Of a stretch of 54,962 bases of DNA, positions 1-9,500 are shown one piece after another. Position numbers and translations under genes: made by a program. This stretch comes from Burkholderiales bacterium. Lineage in GTDB: Bacteria; Pseudomonadota; Gammaproteobacteria; Burkholderiales; Burkholderiaceae_C. The notes below the pieces were generated by a model. It made no database searches and had not been told where the DNA came from. It was given only the letters and a program-made list of their open reading frames with translations. Positions within the stretch are counted from its first letter, which is position 1. Each line of letters starts with the position of its first letter. The stretch spans positions 1 through 54,962 of the forward strand of contig JAEKLF010000142.1 of the NCBI GenBank assembly GCA_019509985.1, given 5' to 3'.

Positions 1-62
1 GTCACCTTGAATTGCATCTTCGGGATGTGATGCCGGCGCTCGGCGTTGAACTTATTCGGCAT
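1..62 (-). mobile_element. IS5-family transposase, N-terminal 20 codons (runs off the left edge)
   Basis: On the minus strand an ATG at 62-60 opens a frame reading MPNKFNAERRHHIPKMQFKV before the window ends. I recognise this as the conserved N-terminus of IS5-family transposases common in Burkholderia, Ralstonia and relatives, where it is followed by a TNW..YE.GLR-type segment. Only about 20 residues are visible, so whether the element is intact cannot be judged. It reads away from the PKS genes and abuts another transposase remnant (122-419), making this an insertion-prone left border. Family assignment rests on memory of the N-terminal motif; a BLASTX with upstream sequence would settle it. 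Confidence 0.7.
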
Positions 63-121
63 ATGGCGCAGCGGGTCTGATCGATCTGAAAAACCGATCC
101 TACCGTCCCGATACGGCGGTA

Positions 122-419
122 TCCATGCACCAACGCCCCGCCACCGTCTACCGGGCACTGCACCTGGTCAACAGACCCCACCCTGCCCACCGCGCCGACC
201 ATGGCAAGCCGCGTGTGCTGCAGTCGGCCGAGTTGCAGCGCTTTTGCGAGCTGGTCGCCGCGCTCAAACTGCGCACCACCAACAAGCAAGGCCGGCACCT
301 CTCAACCCAGCGAGCCATTGAGCTGCTCGAAGAGCACGGCGTGGAAACCGTGCAGGGCCTGGTCAAGGCGCCCCAGGGCGTTCTGCACCGTCCGACGGTT
401 AACCGCTACCTGTCACCCT
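122..419 (+). pseudogene. Truncated integrase/DDE-type transposase, N-terminal fragment
   Basis: The frame from about 122 (ATG at 125) encodes about 98 residues that look like the N-terminal DNA-binding part of a large integrase-type transposase, including the segments LKLRTTNKQGRHLSTQRAIE and RPTVNRYL. After NRYL (about 419) the similarity stops. The frame stays open to 1117 only because it lies antisense to the next gene, and there is no DDE catalytic core. I therefore call it a truncated remnant, probably cut when neighbouring elements inserted. Positions 420-466 hold nothing recognisable. The family is recalled from sequence pattern, so the exact IS name is unassigned. Confidence 0.6.
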
Positions 420-466
420 CGAATGAACCACGCCGCATGGCCCCCTCCAATCGAACGCTCTCGCCC

Positions 467-1183
467 CTAACGGGCGGCGTCGCGTCCCCGAGGGCCGGCT
501 TGTTCGGAAGGCGCATTCAGCCGCGCGAGCACGTTCTTCGCCACCTCGGCATCGCTCATGCGCTCGCCTGCGCCTTCCCCCCCGGCGGCATCGAAGAGCC
601 GATGCACCCGCACCACCAGCACAGCGAACTGGACCGGATTGCCCGGCAGGCTTCCACGCGGGAAGAGATCGGAACGCTCGCGGAGGAAGCGCGCCGTGCG
701 AATCAACGACTCATGCGCCGAGTGGCTGGCCTCGTCTCGGTATTCGAAGCGCCACGCCTTGATCTGTTCGGCAATCTCCGGCTGCAGGGCTGCATCGACC
801 GGGACGCCGGTGGCGGCGAAGATGCGGCAGTCGTAGTCGCGGCAGGTCTGTGGCCGCACCGCATAGATCGTGCACTTGTTGTCGACCAGCATCGGGCAGG
901 AGCCCTTGTCGTTGTAGCCCATCAGCACATGGCCTTTCGGCAGGCCGGGCACCTGGAACAGCAGCGGCCGCGGGATGGCCTTCAGTGTCTCTTTCTCATG
1001 CGGGCGGATGTGGATGAACATCCTGGAGTGGCAACAGGACGTGCAACTGCCACAGGGCACGTCGGCCCCCGCGCCGCCGTCCTCCAGCGCACGTTCGGTG
1101 TCGCCGAGCCATTGTGAAAATTCGCCAGCGGCCACCGGCGCCAGCCGGATCACCGGGCGATCCTTTGTCTTTGTCGTGTTCAT
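467..1183 (-). CDS. YkgJ-family cysteine-cluster protein (putative Zn/Fe-chelating domain)
   Basis: A 238-residue soluble protein with no signal peptide or membrane segment. Cysteines are arranged CGSCTSCC (Cys44, 47, 50, 51), then Cys96 in SCP, Cys104 before TIY, and Cys114 and Cys119 in RPQTCRDYDCR. This is the signature of the YkgJ/CxxCxxCC family (PF03692), thought to bind zinc or an iron-sulfur centre; the biochemical role is unknown. It starts 7 bp after the phosphopantetheinyl transferase stop, so the two are probably co-transcribed. Nothing in the sequence ties it to polyketide chemistry, and it may be a chromosomal neighbour rather than a pathway gene. Confidence 0.88.
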   Translation of the reverse strand: MNTTKTKDRPVIRLAPVAAGEFSQWLGDTERALEDGGAGADVPCGSCTSCCHSRMFIHIRPHEKETLKAIPRPLLFQVPGLPKGHVLMGYNDKGSCPMLVDNKCTIYAVRPQTCRDYDCRIFAATGVPVDAALQPEIAEQIKAWRFEYRDEASHSAHESLIRTARFLRERSDLFPRGSLPGNPVQFAVLVVRVHRLFDAAGGEGAGERMSDAEVAKNVLARLNAPSEQAGPRGRDAAR

Positions 1184-1190
1184 CGAGACT

Positions 1191-1997
1191 TCATGCAGAG
1201 TGCAGGCGCGAGTGCAGCGACCGCGACGCCAGTTCGACCGCGGCCGACCCCGGGCGAGGGCGGAACGCGCAGATCGTCAGGATTGTGCCGCCGTCCAAGC
1301 GGGTGAAGGACAGTTCGCAACACCGGCCGAGTGTGAACTCCTCGTTGAGATGCTCTACCAGCGTGAGGGCCAGCCGGCCGGAGTCCGGGTCGATCGACGA
1401 CAGGCGTGCCGCACTGAAATCGAAATAGCGCCTCACGGAGCCGAACGCCGCCTTGAAGAGGCTCTCCTTGGCGGAGAACACCAGCGTGACCTTCTCGTCC
1501 AGCGACATCGGGCCGGGACAGGCTTGCAGCATGTGCACTTCCGCGCCGTTCAAGGCCATTTCCAGCACGGCCGGCCGCGTACTCGCGGAGACGATCTGCT
1601 CCACGTCGATGCCGATGCCGCCGTACGCCTGCGACGACGCGACCACCGCCGCGGCGATGCCCGCGGTGTGCGAGATGCTGCCGACGACGTTCCGGGGCCA
1701 CAGCGGCTCCCGCGACGCTCCAATGCCGATATCGGCCTGCGCGACAGCCCGGTCCACGCCGGCCCGCTCGATCGCACGACGTGCAGCCAGGCGCCCGAAG
1801 AAGAACTCCGCCTGGCGCTTTCGCACGCTGCGGGCGATGCTGTCGGGACAGGGCATTCCCGCCTCGGCGAAATGCGCCGGCGTGAACGCCGCCTCGTCAA
1901 AGCACAGGGTCGACACGTCAATCCAATCGCTGGTCGGCAGCGCCGTGCGGCGGATCGAGACCGAGCGGAAGGCGGGAAGCTGTTCGAGGCGCTCCAC
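1191..1997 (-). CDS. 4'-phosphopantetheinyl transferase (EntD/Sfp superfamily)
   Basis: Transfers the phosphopantetheine arm from coenzyme A to the conserved serine of carrier domains, converting apo-ACP/PCP to holo form. The 268-residue protein has the family motifs in order: RKRQAEFFFGRLAAR (about 59-73), GSISHT (106-111), GIGIDVE (127-133, Mg-binding Asp/Glu) and FSAKESLFKA (174-183). The RK.AEF..GR and ISHT pattern points to the EntD-like branch with broad carrier range. The start is GTG at 1997; the complementary-strand stretch AGGGAAAAGA upstream may serve as a weak ribosome site. It is divergent from the PKS genes, which carry about twenty carrier domains, so it is the likely dedicated activator. 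It heads the two-gene operon with the YkgJ protein. Confidence 0.95.
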   Translation of the reverse strand: MERLEQLPAFRSVSIRRTALPTSDWIDVSTLCFDEAAFTPAHFAEAGMPCPDSIARSVRKRQAEFFFGRLAARRAIERAGVDRAVAQADIGIGASREPLWPRNVVGSISHTAGIAAAVVASSQAYGGIGIDVEQIVSASTRPAVLEMALNGAEVHMLQACPGPMSLDEKVTLVFSAKESLFKAAFGSVRRYFDFSAARLSSIDPDSGRLALTLVEHLNEEFTLGRCCELSFTRLDGGTILTICAFRPRPGSAAVELASRSLHSRLHSA

Positions 1998-2180
1998 GGG
2001 TGTCGTCTTTTCCCTGGTAAATGACGCGGGGTTTCGCGGGGGAAGTCTGCGCAGGTGCTGGATCGGCGCGTAACGTCCGGCAGCAAAACGGCGCGATCAG
2101 TGCGCAGGATTATCTCAGACGGTTGCCAATTGCCCGGCGCATTTGCCGCATGCGCGGCGACCATTCCCTTCCTTCGGTAT

Positions 2181-2306
2181 GTAACTATTGCAATAAATCT
2201 TGTGCGCTAACAATGACATTCGTGCGTCGGATGCCCAACGGTTGCTTCATATTAAAGCAGTTCGGTGAAGTTTTCTATAAGGATTGCCTTGCACTGTAAT
2301 AGTTAC
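2181..2306. repeat. Spaced 12-bp inverted repeat, possible operator pair
   Basis: GTAACTATTGCA at 2181-2192 and TGTAATAGTTAC at 2295-2306 are inverted copies matching at 11 of 12 positions, including a perfect 9-bp core, separated by 102 bp. A third, imperfect direct copy, GTAACCTATTG, lies at 2615-2625 between the -35 and -10 candidates for gene A. Three related sites in one lower-GC divergent region suggest binding sites for a regulator, but the regulator is unknown and chance in A/T-richer DNA is not excluded. Confidence 0.4.
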
Positions 2307-2603
2307 CGCATTGATTTTGTCGACTATCGCTTTTCTAGGGATGGGCAAAGGGATGTTCTCCAACTCTAATGCCGGCCTTGCGCCATGAGACCTCAGCGCG
2401 GCTTCCGCTCCAGACAGCCGCTCAACTCCATCGCAGAACCATGGTTTGAATTTTTCGCCCGACAGGGCGATTGCGTGAAGCCGACCGCTGAAATGTGGTA
2501 GGCAACCTGACGAAGACTCAAATATCCAAAAACGAAGCCAGACACGCCGATTGTGCTCAAAAATTAAGCGCTCAATTGAGGGATGAAAGAACAAAGTATT
2601 ACA

Positions 2604-2633
2604 TTGAGACATTCGTAACCTATTGTTTTTAAA
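2604..2633 (+). promoter_or_regulatory. Candidate sigma-70-like promoter of PKS gene A
   Basis: TTGAGA (2604-2609, 5/6 to the -35 consensus) is followed after 18 bp by TTTAAA (2628-2633, 4/6 to the -10 consensus). Transcription would start near 2640, leaving a leader of about 22 nt before the ATG at 2663. No strong Shine-Dalgarno sequence precedes that ATG. The imperfect GTAACCTATTG site sits inside the spacer, so a bound regulator could control it. Prediction by eye only. Confidence 0.3.
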
Positions 2634-2662
2634 CGACTTTTACCTTCATACAATCGCCCTGA

Positions 2663-3590
2663 ATGGCTATCCCGAATCAACGTGTCATCCGTCAAGCGAC
2701 GGAAGAAGACCTGTCGCGCCTGCTGGAACTGGAGGCGCTTTGCTGGAATCCCGCGCTGCGTGTATCTGAAGATGCACTTCGCGCGCGCCTGATCGGTTTT
2801 CCATCCGGGCAATTCGTCGTGGAATCGGCCGGCGAGGTATGGGCTGCTATTTACTCGCAGCGTATTGCAGATATTGGCAAGCTGTCGGGAGTGCGTTTCG
2901 ATAATGCATTTTCCTTGCATCGGGGCGACGGCCCTTTTGCGCAGGTGCTCTCGCTGAATGTCTACCCACACCGGCAGGACCTCGATTATGGTGACGCATT
3001 ACTGGAGCATCTGCTCGATGAGTGCGAACGAATCGGCGTCGCGGTAGTGGTCGGGGTGACACGCTGCAAGGATAGAAAAAAACACCCTGTTATTCCACTG
3101 GCTGACTATATCCAGCTGAAAAACGCAGAAGGGCGTCATGTCGATACCGTGCTGCGCATGCACCAGTTTCACGGCGCGGAGATCGTGTCGCCGATGCCGG
3201 GATATCGGCCGGCCGATACTGAAAACGACGGCCATGGCGTGCTCGTGCGCTACGACCTGCCCGGCCGGCAGCAGCGGCTTCGTGCGCTTCAGGACGCGCG
3301 CCAGGCGGCCACCGTGCCATTGCCATGCCCGGTCGTCGACGTGGAGCCGGAACTGCTGCGGATCGCCGGCGAAGTCCTGGGTGCATCGCGGCTTGGCGCG
3401 GAGCGCCCGCTGCGTCCGCAATCGCCGCTGTTCGAACTGGGGTTCGAATCCGCCGATCTGCTCGACCTCCGGGATCGCATCGAATCGCGCTTCGGGCTGC
3501 GGCTGACGCCCTTGTTCTTCTTCGAGCACAACACGCTGGAGAAGGTCGCCTCCTTCATCCAGGCGCCGCGCGCGGCGGCGGTCGAACTGC
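2663..3590 (+). other. Module 0: GNAT-ACP loading module
   Basis: Residues 1-210 resemble the GNAT-like acyltransferase/decarboxylase domains that load starter units in CurA, PedI and similar synthases. They convert malonyl-CoA to acetyl-CoA and pass acetyl to the next ACP, although in some systems only the S-acetyl transfer occurs. The ACP follows at about 3330-3570 with its serine at residue 263 in the motif GFESADLL. An acetyl starter is therefore expected, inferred from family precedent. There is no adaptor region before the GNAT domain. Confidence 0.8.
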
Positions 3591-6500
3591 CGTCAACGGC
3601 GCCCGAGGCGGCTCCCGAATTCAACGCCGCCGCGGACGGCGACATCGCGATCATCGGCATGGCATGCCGTTTCCCGGGTGGGCTGGAGGACCCGCAGGCC
3701 TTCTGGCAGGCCTTGCGCGACGGCTGCTTGCTGGTCGGCACGCTGCCGCCGGGGCGCTGGGTTTGGCCGGAGGGCATCGACCCGCGCAGCACGCACCCGG
3801 GCATCGACCGGGGAGGCTTCGTTGCGCGGATCGACGAGTTCGATGCCGACCTGTTCCGCGTCGCTCCCAGCGAGGCGCAACGCATGGACCCGCAACAGCG
3901 CTGGTTGCTCGAGCTAGGCTGGGCTTGCCTTGAGGACGCCGGCCACGCGCCGGGCACGATGGCCAGCCGCCCGGTGGGCGTGTTCGTGGGCGCGAGCGGC
4001 TCGGACTATCAGCGCCTGATGGACGCCGCGCAGGTGCCGGTGCAGGCGCATTCGGGGCTGGCCACCTCCATGGCCGTTCTCGCCAATCGCCTGTCCTATT
4101 TCTTCGACCTGCAAGGGCCGAGCGTCCAGATCGACACCGCTTGCTCGAGTTCACTCGTCGCGCTGCATTCGGCGGTGCGGGCGCTGCGCGCAGGCGATTG
4201 CGAAGCCGCGCTGGTCGGTGGCGTGAACGTGATGTGTCATCCGGCCGGCACGCTCGCCTACTACCAGGCGGGCATGCTGTCGCGCGAGGGCTTGTGCAAG
4301 ACCTTCGACGCGTCGGCCAACGGCTACGTGCGTGCCGAAGGCGCCGTGGTGCTGCTGCTGAAGAAGCTGTCGCATGCACTGGCCGATGGCGACCGCATCC
4401 ACGCGGTGGTGAAAGGGGTGGCGGTCAATCACGGCGGCACGTCCGGCGGGCTCACCGTGCCCAATGCGGCCCGGCAGTCCGCGCTGGTGCGCCAGGCGCT
4501 GGCCGACGGCGGCGTGGCGCCTGCGTCGGTCAGCTACATCGAGGCGCACGGCACGGGCACGTCGCTCGGCGACCCGATCGAGGTGCGTGCCCTGGCGGAC
4601 GTCTTCCGGGACAGCTGCACCCCATGCGGGCTGGGCTCCGTCAAGACCAACATCGGGCATCTCGAGGCCGCCGCCGGCGTCGCGGGCGTGCTCAAGGCCG
4701 TGCTGTGCCTGCAGCACCAGACCCTGGTGCCATCGCTGCACTTCAGCCGCTTGAATCCCAACATCCAGCTCGAGGGGTCGCCTTTCTACATGGTCGACAC
4801 CTTGAAGCCCTGGCCGGCGCCTGATTGCCTTCCACGCCGTGCCGGCGTCAGCAGTTTCGGCTCGGGTGGCACCAACGCCCATGTGTTGCTGGAGGCGTTC
4901 GCAGCCGGTGCGCCGGCCGCCGCCGCGTGCTACCGCGAGCGGCCGTGCATCGTGGTGCTGTCGGCTGCCACCGAAGACCAGTTGGCCCAACAGGCGCGGC
5001 GGCTGCTCGATCACATCGAGCGCCATGCCCTCGTCGACGCCGACCTGGCGGACATGGCCTTCACGCTGCAGATGGGCCGCGAGCCGATGCGCGAGCGCTG
5101 GGCCGTCGTGGCGAGCACGATGGAGGTGGTTCGCGAGGTACTCGGGGCACTGGCGACCCGGGCCGTGGTGCAGGCGCCTGCAGTGCGCGCACGGACCAAG
5201 CCACTGGCACGCGAAGCCCGGCGCCGCCAGAACGAGGAGGTGGCGCACCAGCTGGAAGCCTGGGTGGCGCAGGGCTGCTTCGACCTCGTCGCACAGGCCT
5301 GGGTGGAGGGCACGGCGGTCGACTGGTCGCGCTTGTATCCCGTGGTGCCGCGTCCGCGGCGCATCGGCCTGCCGACCTATGCCTTTGCGCGAAATCGCCA
5401 CTGGGTGGACCAGCCGGGCCGGCCAGCCGCCGCGTCGGTGCAAGGCGCTGCTCCGGATGCGGCGCTGCATGCCTTGCTGCATGCCAACACCTCCGACCTG
5501 CAGGGGTTGCGCTTCAGCACCTGGCTGTCGGGCCGCGAGTTCTTCCTGGACGACCACCGCGTCAACGGCTCGCGGGTGCTGCCCGCGGTGGCCTACCTCG
5601 AGATGGCCCGCGAGGCGGTGACCCGTTCGATGCCGACCGGGGACGAGGGTAGCGCGATCGAACTGCGCCATCTGGCGTGGGCCCAGCCCGTCGTCGTGGC
5701 CAGCGAGCCGCGCGCGGTGCACATTGCGCTGCGTCTGCGTGCCGGCGGCGAGACCGCCTTCGAGATCTTCACCGACAGCGCGGAGTCCGGCGGCAAGACC
5801 GTCCACTGCGTGGGCGCGGCCGTGCGGGTGCGCCGGCCCACCATCACCGACGTCGATCTCCCGGCGGTGCAGGCCCGAACCGACGTGGCCCTGCTCGAAG
5901 CCGACGCGTGCTATCGCGCCTTCGAGTCCGTGGGCCTGGCCTATGGCCCGGCGCACCGGCCCTTGCAGCAGGTTCGTGTGGGCACCGGCGAACTGCTCGC
6001 CACGATCGCGTTGCCGGCCTTCCTTCGAGCCGGCGCTGCCGAGTACGTCATCCATCCCAGCCTGCTCGACGGCGTGCTCCAGGCCGTCATGTGCGCGGCC
6101 GTGCAGGACGGGCCGCTGCGTACCGCATTGCCGTTCTCGCTCGAATCCATCGTGGTCCTGGGCCGCTGTCCCGAGGTGAACCGCGCGTGGATCCGCCGAG
6201 CGTCTCACCGCCGCTCGCAGGCATGGGACATCGACCTTTGCGATGAGCGCGGCCGCGTCTGCATGCGCCTGCAGGGCTATTCGGCGCGCGAGCTGCCCGC
6301 CTCGGCGACCGGGTCGGCGCCGGGCCGCGAGACGAACCGGCCATGCCTGTTCAAGCCGGTGTGGCAGCACCAGCCCGCTCCGGCACGAGCCCAACCCCAG
6401 GGCTTCGCCTGGCACCTGGCCTTGTGCGTGCCGGGCCTCGATGGGGCGGAACTGCGCCGCGTTGCCCCGTCGATGCAGCTGATGCTGGCGCAGGACGCGC

Positions 6501-9500
6501 CGCAGGGCCTGGCCGATGCCTTCGAAGCGCGCACGCTGAAGCTGTTCGAGCAGGTGAAGCAGATCCTGGCTGCGCGGCCCTGCGCGCCGGTGCTGCTGCA
6601 AGTGGTGGTGCCCGCATGGGGGCCGCAGCGGCTGCACGCGGCCCTGTCGGGCCTGCTGAAGACGGCACACCTGGAGAACCCTCTCTTCGTCGGGCAACTG
6701 ATCGCGGTGGGCGCGCAGGAGACCGCGCAGTCGCTGCTGCGCAAGCTGCAGGAGAACGCGGCCTGTCCCGAGGACATGCTGGTGTCCTACGACGGCGAGC
6801 ACCGCTGCGTCCGGCGCATGGTGCCGCTGCATCCCGCGCCGGCAGGTGGCACGGCCGACCCGTGGCGTGAGGATGGTGTCTATCTGCTCACCGGCGGCGC
6901 GGGCGGCCTGGGGCTGCTGTTCGCGCGGGAGATCCGCCGCCGCGCCCCGCGCGCCACGCTGGTGCTGGCGGGGCGCTCCGAGCCATCGGCCGAGATCGCG
7001 GCGGCGCTCGACAGCTTGCGCGAAGCCGGCGGCGCAGCGGCATACCGGCAACTCGACGTCGCCGACGCGCAGGCGGTCGCATCGCTGTTGGCAGAGGTGG
7101 TGCATGCGCATGGCGCCTTGCATGGCATCGTGCACGCCGCCGGCGTGATCGAGGACGACTTCATCCTGCGCAAGAACGCCGACAGCGTCCGCCGGGTGCT
7201 GCGGCCCAAGGTGGCTGGCTTGCTCCATCTGGACGAGGCCAGCAAGCACTTGCCGCTGGACTTTTTCCTGGTGTTCTCCTCCATTCTGGGTTGGACCGGC
7301 AACCCGGGGCAGGCCGACTATGCGGTGGGCAATGCCTTCCTGGACGCCTTCGTCGACTATCGCCAGGAGCTGGTGGCGGCCGGCGCCCGCTGGGGCCTGA
7401 GCTTGTCGATCGGCTGGCCGCTGTGGCGGGACGGCGGCATGCAGGTCGACGCCGCCACGCTGAAGACCTTCAAGACCCGGCTGGGCCTCGTGCCGATGGA
7501 CTCCGGCGACGGCCTGGCGGCGTTCTACGACAGCTTGGCCAGCGGGGAGAACCATGTGGTGGTGGCCACGGGCGACCACGACCTGCTGGTCCGCTCGCTC
7601 GACGTGGCAAACATTTGGCCTGCCACTGCCTCCCCGGCAGCGCCGCCGGCCTCTCCATCCGCGGTGCCTGCCCAGACGTGGCGCGCGCCGTTGCTGGATT
7701 GGCTCAAGCGCATGTTCTCCCGCACGACGCAGCGTCCGGTGGAGGACATCGACGAAGACGAACAGCTCGGAAGCTACGGGCTGGACTCGATCTACGCGAC
7801 CGAACTCACGCTCGAGCTCGAGGACAGCTTCGGCGTGCTGCCGAAGACGCTGCTCTTCGAGTACCACACGCTGAACGAGCTGGCGCAGTACTTCATCGCC
7901 TCGCACGCCCCCGCGTTGCGGCGGCTCTTTTCGGACGCCCACGCTGCGAGCGCGCCGCCGCCGCCTGCCGCCGAGCCAACGCCGCCCTCGCGCCAAGCCA
8001 TTGACGAGCAGGTTGCCACGGACAGGGTGCTGCGACCGCCCTTGCTGGCGCTGCTCAAGCGCATGTTCTCCCAGGTCTCGCAGCGCGCAGTGGAGGCGAT
8101 CGACGAAGACGAACTGCTCGGCAGCTACGGGCTCGATTCGATCTATGCCACGGAGCTGACGATGGAACTGGAGGACGATTTCGGCTCGCTGCCGAAGACG
8201 CTGTTCTTCGAGTACCACACGTTGTCCGAACTGGCGGCGTACTTCCTGGCGCAACACCGTGGCACGGTCGAACGGCTGTTCCCGGCCGCTTCGGCGCAGC
8301 CGGCGTGCACGCCGGTTGCCGCGGACGATGCCGGCGATCTTCGGCCGCAACCCGCGTGCGCAGCCGCCGCGACCGCCACGCCGGCACGGGCGTCGTTTGC
8401 CGATGCTCCGTCCGCAGCGCCTGCCCCCGCGGGTGGCCCCTTGGACATCGCCGTCATCGGCCTGTCGGGCCGCTACCCACAGGCCGAGTCCCTGCAGGCC
8501 TTCTGGCGGAACCTGCGCGAGGGCCGCGACTGCATCGAGGAGGTGCCTTCCAGCCGCTGGGACTGGCGCGTCTTCTACACCGGGGACCGCGAGCAGCCGG
8601 GGAGGCACCACAGCAAGTGGGGCGGCTTCGTCTCTGACGCTGACTGCTTCGACGCGCTGTTCTTCAACATCTCGCCCTACGAGGCGGACTACCTCGAACC
8701 GCAGGAGCGGCTGTTCCTCGAGCAGGCCTGGGGCGCCGTCGAGGATGCCGGCTACACCCGCCAGTCGCTCCACGGCGCGGCGCACGATCCGCTCGCGGGT
8801 CAGGTGGGCGTCTATGCCGGCCTGTGCTACGGCCAGTACCAGCTGCTGTTCAACCCGGTCGACGGCATCAACGGCAACTCGCACGTCATCACCAGCACCT
8901 TCGGCAGCGTCGCCAACAGGGTGTCGGCGGTGTTGAACCTGCACGGCCCCAGCCTGTCGGTGGACACCCTGTGCTCCAGTTCGCTGGTGGCAATCCACCT
9001 GGCGTGCCAGGACCTGCGGCACGGCGTGACCCGCATGGCGCTGGCCGGCGGGGTGAACCTCAGCGTGCATCCGAACAAGTACGCGGGCCTCAGTGCCGCG
9101 GGTTTCCTCTCCAGCAAGGGCCGTTGCGAGAGCTTCGGCGCGGGCGGCGACGGCTACGTGCCGGCGGAGGGCGTCGGTGTGGTCGTGCTCAAGCGCCTGG
9201 CCGACGCGGTGCGCGACGGCGACCACGTCTACGGTGTCATCAAGGGCAGTGCCATCACCCATGGTGGCCGGGTCAACGGCTACACGGTGCCCAATCCAAA
9301 GGCCCAGAAGGACGCGATCGTCCGCGCGCTGGCGCAGGCCGGTATCGCGCCCGAGGCGGTGAGCTACGTGGAAGCCCATGGCACCGGCACCTCGCTCGGC
9401 GACCCCATCGAAGTGGCCGCGTTGAGCGAGGCCTTCGGCGCGCAGGTGCGCAGGCAGTCGTGCGCGATCGGCTCAGTCAAGTCCAACATCGGCCACTGCG

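Larger units (their letters stand above)
1998..2662. promoter_or_regulatory. Divergent intergenic region between PPTase and PKS gene A
   Basis: A 665-bp region with no convincing gene. From about 2170 onward it is clearly poorer in GC than the flanking coding DNA and has several A/T tracts, as expected for a divergent promoter. It holds a spaced inverted repeat (2181-2192 / 2295-2306), a related sequence at 2615-2625, and a candidate sigma-70-like promoter just upstream of gene A. A 121-codon minus-strand open frame at 2247-2612 shows no recognisable family and is not called. No riboswitch or hairpin terminator was evident by eye. Confidence 0.6.

Noticed and set aside
125..1117. Single 330-codon plus-strand gene
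   Set aside because: Only the first about 98 codons resemble a transposase. The rest is antisense to the YkgJ gene.
2247..2612. 121-codon minus-strand open frame in the intergenic region
   Set aside because: No recognisable family, no convincing ribosome site, and it overlaps the candidate promoter and repeat sites.
4151..9379. Long minus-strand open frames (also 12735-16610, 19839-26903, 26900-30652, 39169-43476, 52308-54953)
   Set aside because: Antisense shadows of the PKS genes in very GC-rich DNA. They are rich in Arg/His/Gln/Ala, lack recognisable domains, and overlap well-supported plus-strand modules.
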